Assembly (NCBI GenBank): GCA_004014935.1
Contig: CP025325.1
Location: forward strand, 186,001 to 250,000
Origin: Saccharomycopsis malanga
Taxonomy: Eukaryota > Ascomycota > Saccharomycetes > Ascoideales > Saccharomycopsidaceae
Length of the DNA: 64,000 bases
Direction: 5' to 3'
The position numbers and the translations under genes are program-made. The notes beneath the pieces are model-generated. The model was not told where the DNA came from. It ran no database searches and saw only the letters and a list, made by a program, of their open reading frames with translations. How positions within the stretch are numbered: position 1 is the first letter of the stretch; each line of letters opens with the position of its first letter. Positions 19,279-28,961 of the stretch are shown piece after piece.

Positions 19279-20752
19279 GAGCAATTATGTATTAATGATA
19301 CCACTGAAAAGTTGCAACAATTCTTCAATCATCATATGTTTGTTTTGGAGCAGAATGAATACAACAAAGAGAACATCAACTGGAAATTCATAGATTATGG
19401 CCAGGACTTGCAAGAAACCATAGAATTGATAGGATCAAGCCAAAATCCAAATGGGCTGTTGTCTATATTGAATGAAGAATGCATAGTGCCTAAATCCAGC
19501 GATGTATCGTTTATACAGAAATTGAATACCTTGTGGGATAAGAAATCCACAAAATTGCGGAAATCACGCTACGACAATGGCTTTACCACTAAACATTATG
19601 CTGCTGAAGTAGACCCAGTTGTCTGGCACGTATCCTTATTTTGTTCTCGAGCAACTCAGATGTAACGGTGTTTTGGCAGGTATTAGAATAGCGAGGGCAG
19701 GATATCCAAATAGGATCTTTTTTAACCAGTTTTACCAGCGATACAAATACTTGACCAGACAAATGTTCAGTAACGATTTCAAAAAGAACTGTGAGATCAT
19801 ATTAAAAGAGCTTGATTTGGCTCCAGAGCATACTTTGAGGAAGTTGAGTAGACAAAAGATTAAAAGACAACTTGAGAAAGTGCAAGCAGCACAATTGATT
19901 ATGCGCAATCTCCATATACACAGTAATAATAATAATATGATATATTTTAAGCTCAGTACATTATCAGTTTCGTATATACGCGCTATGTCTAAGGGGACTT
20001 GGTGAAACCCAATCATGTCCTTTTGATCATAGTTGGCTCACCCGTGTTCCTGTTAGGTCTTTTTTCTCTTCTCCAAGAGCACTAATCACTGAGCCAAATG
20101 GCCCAGTGGTCCATATACACAATGATTTGAACAAAAACGAGTGGTATAATTTGATGAAACCTCTGTTGGATTCCTCAAAACAACAGAAAAAAAACAGATT
20201 GTCAACGCTTTGAAAAGTTGAATAAACAAGTTGGAAATTCAACACAAGTCAAAAAAATAATGAAATTTTGGCCACCAAAAGGTCCTTGTTAACAGAAAAA
20301 GATGCAGAGTTTCAAAATACGAAAAAGAAGGAAATGGAGCTTTCTCAGTCTCTGCAACAATCAACAAGTGAATATAGCAAAATCAAAACAGAGTTGGAGG
20401 ATATAACGGTGGAGAAAACCAAATTGGGTGAAAAAATTCAAACTATCCAGTCAGCATACCAAACGAAAGATAAACGAACGGCATGAAGAGTTGGAAAGTC
20501 TGAAGAAATTGTTTGCTGAAGAAAAAGGAAGACTACAAAAGGAGTTGAAGAAAATGGTTAATGATAACGAAACATTGAAGAAAGAAAATACCGCTCAAAT
20601 GGACCTCAAGATTAAAAGTGCCACCAAATCAAGAGATTTGGACACTTTGAATAAAACTATCGAGTCTCAAAAAAGCCAAATAGAAAAGTTATCAAACGAA
20701 AAGAAAACGTTGCAATCAGAGTGTTTACAACACGATCTAAACCTACAGTGGT
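19279..20752 (+). pseudogene. Decayed type II myosin heavy-chain gene (MYO1-like)
   Basis: The first block (19279-19616) reads EQLCINDTTEKLQQFFNHHM, then FVLEQ and DEEC-like SILNEECIVPKSSDVSF, the classic motor-domain relay region. After a deletion and a frame change, 19640-19760 reads [27 protein letters not shown] and FYQRYKYL, the converter region. A neck-like stretch ([23 protein letters not shown]) follows and is split by a SINE at 19923-20109. From 20256 to 20750 two frames give a long heptad-rich coiled coil (SLLTEKDAEFQNTKKKEMEL; LESLKKLFAEEKGRLQKELK) like a myosin rod. The ATP-binding N-terminal motor and most of the rod are missing. A functional copy is expected elsewhere. Confidence 0.88.
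19923..20109 (-). mobile_element. SINE-A short form inserted in the myosin pseudogene, perfect 12-bp TSD
   Basis: A 187-bp complete minus-strand copy (CCACTGGGCCATTTGGCTCAG to (ATT)n). The 12-mer TCCATATACACA occurs immediately left (19911-19922) and right (20110-20121). Removing the element and one repeat restores the myosin neck frame (HIHNDLNKNEW), so insertion into a once-coding sequence is directly visible. Confidence 0.95.
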
Positions 20753-20853
20753 TACTTTCTAGTTGAGTGACAAGTTTATGGACTTGTTGGGGTTTTTCTG
20801 CCTTTAGACATGGCGCGTATATACGAAATTGATATTTACTGGGCTCGAAAAGA
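20753..20853 (+). mobile_element. SINE-A body and 3' module fragment
   Basis: Forward: TTTCTAGTTGAGTGACAAG, GGGGTTTTTCTGCCTTTAGA, CATGGCGCGTATATACGAAA, TTGATATTTACTGGGCTCGA. The head is missing. It marks the right end of the myosin debris. Confidence 0.8.
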
Positions 20854-22076
20854 GACATTTTAGATTATCTAATGTACAGTGATTTTCATAAAACTGCTAA
20901 AACTGTCTCATGGCAAGAGATTTTGGCTCTCGGGTATTGTTTGATGGTAATCTTAACACTGACAGTAGGTGTAGTTATGTCTATTAATAAAGCGCAATAC
21001 TTTATTTGATGGATTATTGTCTGTCAAGTCGTTACCAAAATGCTTCCCAGTCCTAAACTATACAACATGGTATCAGCAGATGACAGTTGCTGGTTGTGAT
21101 AAAATAGGAATGCTATCAAATTGCAAATGTCTACAATTGTTGATTTTGTCTGAGACATGACGCTTACGTTTGGCTTTACTATTTAAAAAATACTACCAAA
21201 GCCTTTAAATAGAATACAACGGCCAAAACCCCTAATACAACGGCCAAAGCCCCTAAATAGAATACAACGGCCAAGTAAAGCCCTTAAGGAGAGTCACAAC
21301 ATGAAAAGAAAACGCCTGTTTGGAATAAAGAATACGACTGTAGCTTTAGACTTGCAATGGAGAATTTTCACAGTGCACGCTAAAAGTATATTTAGTAGAG
21401 TAATTAGTATAATAGATCGATCAGATCCAGTGCAAGCTTGGTATACACATGAGTAAATTGAACCGTATACTCAAATGGTATTCAACAATACCAACGATTA
21501 GCACTTTAGGTGCCGTGTGATGCTAATCCAAGCCTGGCTTGTCATGGCAAGCTTAGGATCAGCTAAACCAGAGACTGCGGATCCTTAGGGAAACGGCTCT
21601 AAACACCAACTGGCGTCAGATTGCCATATATGGCCAGTTTCTACGTAGTTGAGTGTCTATCTTACACATTGTGTCAAACATGGACCCAGATTCAGTTTGC
21701 ATTTAAAACCGGGGGATTTTGCACTCCAGGTAAAAGCCCCCCATGGACCCAGAATCAGCTTGCATGTAAAACCGGGGGCTTTTGCACTCCAGGAAAAAGC
21801 CCCCCAAAATTAAACTCAAGGTTTCCCAGCACAATAACCTTATATCGCCTAAGCCCCAATTAGTAACTATTCTGATCACCAACAAGCAGCACATCCAAAC
21901 CTTAACCGTCAACTACTGTAAGCTTATGTTGTTTACTTGTTTGAGATCAAACTGTACCGTTAGGCAAAACTTGCCGCTAATGCCCAACTGCTTTTAATCC
22001 AACTATTGTTACAAGCAAAGCGTCCAACTGCCGATTGAACTACTTAATACTTTTCCCACGCTGTTTTTGACTTTTC
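20854..22076. other. Intergenic region without a recognisable gene
   Basis: Mostly AT-rich DNA. It has a short CCTAAATAGAATACAACGG-type direct repeat (21203-21270) and a tandem stem-loop repeat (annotated separately). No credible ORF over 60 codons lies outside that repeat. Confidence 0.5.
21677..21806. repeat. Two tandem ~62-bp units, each with a GC-rich stem-loop
   Basis: Each unit starts ATGGACCCAGA, continues TTGCATTTAAAACC or TTGCATGTAAAACC, and ends with a hairpin: GGGGGCTTTT, loop GCACTCCAGG, then AAAAGCCCCC. The second unit has a near-perfect 10-bp stem; in the first the left arm is GGGGGATTTT. The open frames across it are a consequence of the repeat. Confidence 0.8.
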
Positions 22077-22316
22077 ATGAAATTTTCAGCGTTAATCTTC
22101 ACCGCTCTACAATTCAAAATGCTTTTGACAAAACACGTCACATTCCACTGCTGTCTTTGCTTGCAAAACCACTGCACCAAAATCGAACTTCCCGCAGATT
22201 TCGATCTTGCTGACCCTGACTTTGCTGAATATCTCTACTCCAAAATGTGCTGTCCTCAAACCAGCCATAAAGTCTGCAACAATTGCATCCAAGGACATGG
22301 CTTTCATATCCATTGA
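22077..22316 (+). CDS. Possible small cysteine-rich protein (79 aa), uncertain
   Basis: The ATG at 22077 opens a 79-codon frame. It has a short hydrophobic start (MKFSALIFTALQF) and eight Cys (CCLC, C, CC, C, C), with an acidic middle (ELPADFDLADPDFAEYLY). This could be a small secreted Cys-rich peptide, but the signal-peptide core is short and Lys/His follow soon after it. An undetected intron or chance ORF is possible. No family recognised. Confidence 0.25.
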   Translation: MKFSALIFTALQFKMLLTKHVTFHCCLCLQNHCTKIELPADFDLADPDFAEYLYSKMCCPQTSHKVCNNCIQGHGFHIH

Positions 22317-22792
22317 CTTGCGCAAGGATTGTGAAATAGACAATTCTAAAAGCTCACATGCTTTTGTATTATATAATGGCATTCACAGTTGTGCTGCATT
22401 TACTCATTGGCTTTCCTACACCATTTCAGCATTTGATTTTCCCTGTTTCGTTATTTTCTCAACATTTTTGAAAATACTCTTTATTGATAGACTAAATACG
22501 TGATAGACAATAAAGACGTTGCTCTAAAATGGCCCATTTTGTATTGGTGTTTCGGAAATTGATGTTAGCATCGGACTTTTTGCTGATTATGAGCATGCAC
22601 AATAATGTTGGAATATGCACCAGGATGCAGTAATATGAGCGTTATGCCGTACCTTGCATTTTTCCCACTACGGCTCTGGGAGGAGCTTGAAAAGGCAGTA
22701 GTTCCGAATTGGAACGTTTGATGAGAACCCTGCGGTGGTGTACAATGCATGGGATGCATTGAATCATGCTGGTTGTATATTGCGAAAACATT

Positions 22793-22921
22793 GGTTAGAA
22801 GAGAAAAGATCTGGCAGGATAATTTACGCAGGAATACGGGTGAGAATATTATGATGGATATTATTGGGCTTTCCCAAGTGCCTTACGAAACTGGTGTTTA
22901 CTGGGCTGGAAATATGGTATT
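22793..22921 (+). mobile_element. SINE-A short form, diverged
   Basis: Forward: GGTTAGAAGAGAAAAGATCT, GGCAGGATAATTTACGCAGG, AATACGGGTGAGAATATTAT, GGGCTTTCCCAAGTGCC, GAAACTGGTGTTTACTGGGC. The tail position is occupied by a 30-bp tandem repeat. Confidence 0.65.
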
Positions 22922-23157
22922 ATAAAAAGATTGATTATTTGTTAGTTGATAATAGTAAGATTAATTATTTGTTAGTTGATAATAGTAAGATTGATTATTT
23001 GTTAATGGATAATAGTAAGATTGAGTATTTGTTAGTTGGTAGTAGTAAGATTGACTATTTGTTAATTGGTAACAGTAAGATTGTGTATTTCTTAATTGAT
23101 AATAGTAAGATTGTGTATTTGTTAGTTGATAATAGTAAGATTGAGAATCAATATCAT
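22922..23157 (+). repeat. 30-bp minisatellite, about 8 copies
   Basis: Unit AAGATTGATTATTTGTTAG followed by TTGATAATAGT, with a few substitutions per copy. It occupies the place where the (ATT)n tail of the preceding SINE should be. The open frames on both strands (repeating DYLLVDNSKI and YYYQLTNTQS) are products of a repeat length divisible by three. Confidence 0.9.
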
Positions 23158-23204
23158 TAAACACACTTGTACAACTTTTCAATAATTTGAATATACAATT
23201 GACA

Positions 23205-23483
23205 ATACTCGCTGCTTTTACTATACTGAACGTGGTTTCCACAGGCAAGTGCAACTGTCTGAAATACAACCTAGACAAAAGTCTAGTGCTTACTTGAAGT
23301 GCAATATTACAACTTTATTTGAAACAAATAAAAATAGCAGATGGTGCTCTCGGAAAAGAGAAAAAAGACCTAACAGGAACAGTGGTGAGAATATTGTGAT
23401 GAAAATCATTGGGATTTACCAAGTCCCATTAGATATAGCGCGTTTATACGAAACTGATATTTACTGGACTTGAAATATAAGAT
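23205..23483 (+). mobile_element. SINE-A long-form body plus short-form copy
   Basis: From 23205: GCTGCTTTTACTATACTGAA, CGTGGTTTCCACAGGCAAG, TGCAACTGTCTGAAATACAA (long-form body). Then from 23340 comes a separate piece: GATGGTGCTCTCGGAAAAGA, CCTAACAGGAACAGTGGTGA, TTTACCAAGTCCCATTAG, TATACGAAACTGATATTTAC and GGACTTGAAATATAAG. Two copies are joined, or one has rearranged. Confidence 0.75.
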
Positions 23484-23489
23484 ATTGTA

Positions 23490-24235
23490 TGCCTATATGC
23501 CTTACCAGTGCCAGGTGGCCAAGTTGGCAGAGGCATGCGCCACGCAAAATAGTGCAGAAAATCAAGTGTGGCGTTCCTCACTTGGGTGTTTGGTACTCGA
23601 TTCGCGCTCTCGTCGTTTTGCAGTAATCATTAAACGTTTTATTGGATTAATTCACTTCTATTCAAAGAACTTTAGTTCTAACAATTATAGCACAACATTG
23701 CAAATTTTTCATTCACAATATACTACTATTTATACTAAAAAATATTAGATTTTCGCATAAATAGTTGATATAACAAGATAATGTCCATTTTGACCAAAAG
23801 TCGATTCTTTCAAGTCATATTCTACTGTCTTTACAGCAACCCAGACCGTGCCAAAATTGTATTTCTATACTCTGAAAAATTTAGAGTTCTATATTATGTA
23901 GTTTGTTTTGATATTTGGATTTTATAAATTATTTAATAGTGAGAAAGTATCAATTAGTCGAAAATAACACATGATTTGTTAAAGACCGCGTTTCTACCTC
24001 TCAAAGAGACTTTTTTTATTTCTTGACGTTATTTCATAGGTGTCCATTGCTTTTAGTTTTATTTGCAACATTTTTAGGGCTTGGTAAAGCGTAATATGCT
24101 TATCAATAAGCTTTATACCTCTATTCAGGGAAGTCCGTTTTTCCCACTGGGTTTTACCAAGTCCCCTTAGATATAGCGCGTATATACGAAACTGATATGT
24201 ACTGGGCTCGAAATATAAGATTATTATTATTATTA
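23490..24235 (+). mobile_element. Chimeric SINE (B head and body, A tail)
   Basis: The left part has the B tRNA-like segment (GGTGGCCAAGTTGGCAGAGGC; GTACTCGATTCGCGC) and about 600 bp of B body. At 24140 it switches within CCCACTGGGTTTTACCAAGT to the family-A 3' module, ending GGGCTCGAAATATAAG and (ATT)n. The same B-to-A switch is seen at 60.9 kb, so this is a recurrent composite family. Confidence 0.85.
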
Positions 24236-24244
24236 TTATAACTA

Positions 24245-24495
24245 CTTTTACTGTAAATTTAGTAAATATAATGGCTATTTAGCCATATTTGATGAGTATA
24301 ATGGATATTTAGCAATATATAGGAAATAATAACCCACCTTTACTGTATATTTAGTACATATAATGATTCTAAGCCATATTTAGTAAATACAATAGATACT
24401 AAGCCATATTCAATGAGTATAATGGATATTTAGCCATATTTAGTAAATAAAGTAAATACTAAGCCATATTCAATGACTATAATGGATATTTAGCA
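24245..24495. repeat. Degenerate AT-rich tandem repeat
   Basis: Units built on ATATTTAGTAAATATAATGG, CTATTTAGCCATATT and GATGAGTATAATGGATATTT recur 6-8 times between the SINE tail and the Gig1-like stop. This lies in the 3' flank of that minus-strand gene. Confidence 0.8.
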
Positions 24496-24520
24496 ATCTC
24501 TTTAGAAACAAAACAGCCAG

Positions 24521-25236
24521 CTAACAAACGCTGGCAATTTCCTCTTTAGAAAGCACCTGGCCAGGGGTGTATAGGAAAGACTGGATTTGCTGTTGGGTAG
24601 CTCCATAGACCAAAACGTGGATATGGCTCAACTGGCGCACGCTTTGTATTGCAGTCCAGTTTCTGAACCAAATGACGTTGTTTCCTAGCGTTTTCCTGAA
24701 TGTTTTATCGACATACAAGCCGATGAGGCTTCTGGTTGACTTGGAAATGTCGCCCCGGCTGCTTGCTGGGTCTGGGAGAATGGGAACCTTTGTCCATACT
24801 AGGAAATGGGTCACCGAGGGCTCGAAATTGTACGGGAACTCGTTCAATACAATGGTGACGTCTTTTGGGTCGTGGAATAGCCAATCTGGAGACGACGGGG
24901 TTACAATGATATCCGCGTCTTTCACTTTAGGGTCTTGGTACAATTCCTCGGGAGCCCAGCGGAGCTGCTTACAAACAAGTCGTTTATACAATGTTTTACT
25001 GCCAGACGCTTTGATCGCCTCTCTAACATTACGATACTCAAGCGCCTGTGCCGGTGCTCTTCCAAACTTTTCCAACTCATTGTCGTCTTGCTTGGTTAAT
25101 AATCCGTTCTGCCAATGTCAACACTTTTCAACACTTTTCAACACTTACCGATGATGGTCTTGATCTCTCCCCATGACAACGTGTTCATCAAACATTTGCA
25201 CCCATCTACAGTCTCTATCTGGACATCCACCGTCAT
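24521..25236 (-). CDS. DUF3605 / Gig1-family protein, two exons
   Basis: This family contains Candida albicans Gig1, an N-acetylglucosamine-induced protein linked to chitin-synthase inhibitor sensitivity; the biochemical role is unknown. The core shows ADIIVTPSSPDWLFHDP and ELP-like NEFPYNFEPSVTHFLVWTK. A 62-nt intron (25148-25087) is inferred: donor GTAAGT, branch-like ATTAAC 9 nt before the acceptor CAAG. Exon 1 is 25236-25149 (MTVDVQIETVDGCKCLMNTL ...) and exon 2 is 25086-24521. The join keeps frame as TIIDDNELEKFGRAPAQ, giving 217 aa. Without the intron the frame has no ATG. A 19-codon upstream ORF ends with a TGA overlapping the start codon (ATGA). Confidence 0.85.
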
Positions 25237-26250
25237 TTTGGCCTCGTTCTGTGATACTTTGCCTCTTCTTGAGCATGTTTCTTGAAGCTCATGGTGAAAT
25301 TTTCTACCGTTCAATTACGCGCCCTCCAATTTGGCCAAACTGCGATATTTCAAAAAACTATTTTCAACATCTGCCATTGCAGTTTTTATTAGTCCATGCT
25401 ACTACGCTACTTTGAGGCTGCTTTTTGAACAATAAATTATCTCTGTTAATCATATTAGTTATTACTGTAGATATTTGCCTTGTTTACAATTGTAAAAACT
25501 GCCTGCTTAAATCCTCAGATTAATAATCCATCTATCAACCAAATCCAAATCTTGCCTATTAAACCTTACTATCAACCAAATACAAACCTTACTATCAAAA
25601 CCTCACTTTCAAAACCTCACTATCAGTCAAAGACTAGTTACTTTCACTCAATATACATTGGCTCACTTGGCCGCGTTATGAGCCTTGTGTCATAATTTTG
25701 GTGCTCCACACTCAATCTAGGCTGGGTTCGATTCTTGTTAAATGTAACTATTTTGTTATTTGCCATTTTTGAATGAGTCTCAGTATGAAACTGAGCCTCA
25801 TAAAACTGAGCCTCATTCATATTGTTACAATGATTTAACCCTAATATAGCAATCCTCCGATGTAAAATCAATCCTAGTACAGCCATACCGCGGTTGTAGA
25901 AGACTTGAACATGGATATAATGTTTAGCGCATGGCCTCTTGCTGTATGAGAACTGTTTTTGCAAGTCTTGGCTCTGGGACCTGACAACGTCTCTAGACAA
26001 TGAATACCAAGCCAGACGTCAAGATCCAGAAGCGGTAGTCCAAGTATTGTGAACCATGGGACAGGACAAGTTGGGCAACTGGGTGTCAACATGCAGCTAA
26101 CTAGCGCCTAGACTATGGGTTTGGTTCTTTCTTTCTATATAATGTCAGGAATTTATTGTTTATAGTGTTTATTGTTTATTTCTTCATTCTATTAGCTACT
26201 GCTTATTAGAAACATTTAGAAATTAATAAGAAATCATTCATTTATTAGCC
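25237..26250. other. Intergenic region between the Gig1-like and secreted-protein genes
   Basis: No credible gene. There is a run of ACCTTACTATCAA-type direct repeats at 25560-25630. A likely TATA element for the downstream gene (TCTATATAATG) lies at about 26132-26143, roughly 110 bp upstream of its ATG. Confidence 0.5.
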
Positions 26251-26940
26251 ATGCAACTTGCTCAACTTCACATTATTTTGGCTGGTCTTTTGATTTCCAA
26301 CAAAATATACGCTATTCCTATCAATTTGGATGCTGACTATGAGTATATTGCCTCTGAAACCGCTTCTGAAACTTTCACAGACGTTTCAACAACTGCAGCT
26401 GCTGAGGATTCCAACCCTACTGCGGTTTTACTTGACCATCAATTCCTCTCTAAACTTGCTACTTATGCTGCCAAAAACGGCACCTCTCTTCCAAAACTCG
26501 TGAGCAACTTGCAAAACCTCACCCCAACGGAGTTGCAAGCTGTCAAGGCTTATGTCAACAGTACTGACAGCACTTCTTCCACTGCTGACAGCGTTCAAAA
26601 TAAAGGTTTTTTCAGCAGCATCTTGAGAGTCGGTAGAAATATCTTGGGAAGTGTCACATCTGCCATTGGAACAATTTCTAATGTCAGCTATGGTGCTTCT
26701 ACGATAAGTGCCATGTTGGGAGGAAACTCTGGCTCTCAAGATGACTCTTCTAATGACACTTCTTCACAAGATGAAACCACTGAAACAGATTATTCCACCG
26801 CCACCCAATCTTACAAGGTTGTCACTGTTACCAAAAGAAATCTCGAGACCACTGCTACTTTTGCTTCTAGCTATGCTCTTTCTGATGATTCCACTCTCAC
26901 TGCTTTTCCTTCTTACGCCTCCTACACTGACGTGTTGTAG
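26251..26940 (+). CDS. Predicted secreted Ser/Thr-rich protein, family unknown
   Basis: 229 aa. MQLAQLHIILAGLLISNKIYAIPIN has a hydrophobic core and an A-x-A-like cleavage region (about residues 21-22), so export is likely. The mature part is rich in Ser, Thr and acidic residues, with several N-x-S/T sites (NGTS, NSTD, NVSYG, NDTS). A central stretch of small residues (GFFSSILRVGRNILGSVTSA, IGTISNVSYGASTISAMLGG, ~118-160) could be an amphipathic or membrane-associated helix. TVTKRNLE (~195) is a possible Kex2-type KR site. There is no GPI-type hydrophobic C-terminus. I do not recognise the family. Confidence 0.75.
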   Translation: MQLAQLHIILAGLLISNKIYAIPINLDADYEYIASETASETFTDVSTTAAAEDSNPTAVLLDHQFLSKLATYAAKNGTSLPKLVSNLQNLTPTELQAVKAYVNSTDSTSSTADSVQNKGFFSSILRVGRNILGSVTSAIGTISNVSYGASTISAMLGGNSGSQDDSSNDTSSQDETTETDYSTATQSYKVVTVTKRNLETTATFASSYALSDDSTLTAFPSYASYTDVL

Positions 26941-28961
26941 TCTCTATAGATTTTAGATTTGAAAATTACATGTTAGATTTGTTTAGTAATGAATTGTAGA
27001 TTATTATACGTTTGTACAGTTTGCAGCTCTTACATTATATATTTTATAATTCTGTCATTTCAAAACTAGCATACTTGAGTAAAACAGCGCTTCTGGATTG
27101 GTACCTGATCAGATTAAAGAATTATATGCTTTAATAGCGTGCTGCACCTAAAAAACCACCCATATACTTATAACTCACAGACGCCCACTTTGATCTTCTT
27201 CCATCTGCCTAATCCAGAACCCTCAGGTAACTAGAAAAGCCAGACAGAAGTATAATATTTACACATATATCAATTTAAATAACTTGTAGAAGAAGGAAAA
27301 AAATAAAAAAGGTAGTAGCATAAATATAGAAATGCCTCTATCATGTAACTGGCACGCCAATTATTAATTCAAGGTAATGCTTCTTTGACTATCGCAAGAA
27401 ACCCAAAGGAACAAAATGATTTCGTTCCTATATCTTGTTCAGTGATGAGCCAGACCTTGACAAACATCTCTACTGATTACTCCTTAATAAACACTTCTAA
27501 AAGATACATGCACATTACACTATTTTGCGTTTACAGAGTTGCTTTTCCAAACCAATTTACTTTTCAAGCCCTGTCAAAGATGCCTTTTTAATGCCAACAA
27601 AACACCCCTTACATATATAGTCACTATCCTTATACTATTGAAATCCATAAATATGGCACGTGACGTTTTTGAAATTTGAAAGAGAGGCCCTAGGGTCCCC
27701 CCTTGGTTTCAATAGCCAAAATATGGCTTTTATTCCAGTTTACCACCGAGTGAAAAGTTCAATAGCTTCTAAAACATTATTTATTACTTATAAGTGCTCT
27801 AAATATATTATGAGAGCTCATAATTTGGTTTCTAAGATCACCATTCTTCAAATTTTTGCTTCCAACGTTTTGCCGACTTTTTTCAAAAACGAATTTTTGC
27901 AATAAATTTTGGCCAAACAAAAATCTCAACCACATGAACCAACTCTACTCAATTAGCTTTATCATTTACAGTATAAAAACATATGGTTTAGAAAATCACT
28001 TTTACCTACAGCAGCCCAATGTGGTGTAAGGAAGTAAAAAAGTTATGTCCGGGTGTTATTGTGCATAATATGTTCCACTTCAATGGGGATTTATCACATT
28101 CTAGTAGCCAGGTATTAATACAGTTGCGAACCCACAAATTAAACCATGACTTTATGCAATGCACATGTATATACCAAAATGGCGGCCGGCTAACTTGAGT
28201 TTTTTTCATATCCCGTTTTGGAAGGGTTTTAGTCATTAGTGATACGATAGTATATATGGTTGCGAAACGCAAGGGCTGTTATGACCCGTCAAATTGGTAT
28301 ACTGCACGATCACGTGCATACGGTGTGATACGTACAGCAAGATGTAATGTAATGCTCTGTTACTGTAATGCAATATGCAGTTACAATATGTTGGATTATG
28401 TTACAAATATGGTAATTTCTGTAGTCAAATGCTGAAATATGCCGAAAAGTGGTTAAAAACCGTGACTTTTTGCAGCATATTCTGCATTTTCTGGCATAAT
28501 TTCAGAAAAAAATGAAGCATGCTTCAGCGTCATTCAACATATTTAAGCGTGTCTTTGCAGATTGTAACAGATCTCAGCATATCTCAGCATATCTCATGCA
28601 TGCAAAGGATAGATATAATATTTTATCATTCCACTGGATTGGTAACACGCAATTTTGGCAAGTTAAAGTCAATGTAAAAACAACAAGTAATACAAACACA
28701 GGATATGATAAAATTTTTGAGAGTATACACGTAGTCTGGCTCAACCTTTAGAGACCAAGGGTTAGGGCAATTCCCAATAACAACCAAATAGATACTTAAC
28801 AAGCACCTTGCCTTATACACGGGGTCTATGGACCCCCTTAACCCTTTAATACTTTACATCCGTACACCACATCCACACACACCCGGAAAACTTGTCCTCA
28901 TCAGCGGCAAGAGCGCCATCATTCTTCCTGAACATGTCAGCAACTGTCAGCGTCTACGAAA
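26941..28961. other. Long intergenic region upstream of VRP1
   Basis: Two kilobases with no ORF I can support; the open frames here are short, mostly lack ATG starts and have no recognisable motif. No clear SINE copy is present, which is unusual for this window. Some T/G-rich clusters near 28300-28560 (repeated ATATCTCAGCATATCTC; GTAATGTAATGC) look like simple duplications. The upstream regulatory DNA of VRP1 must lie within it. Confidence 0.5.

Noticed and set aside
20870-21090. A possible solo LTR or primer-binding site (ACATGGTATCAGCAG near 21066)
   Set aside because: A single short match with no paired terminal repeats, no target duplication and no neighbouring element parts; too weak to name a family.
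22864-23278. Repeat-containing proteins on both strands of the 30-bp array
   Set aside because: The repeat unit is a multiple of three, so frames stay open by chance; the array sits at a SINE tail.
28006-28272. 88-codon minus-strand open frame
   Set aside because: No recognisable signal, domain or neighbour support; composition is like the surrounding non-coding DNA.
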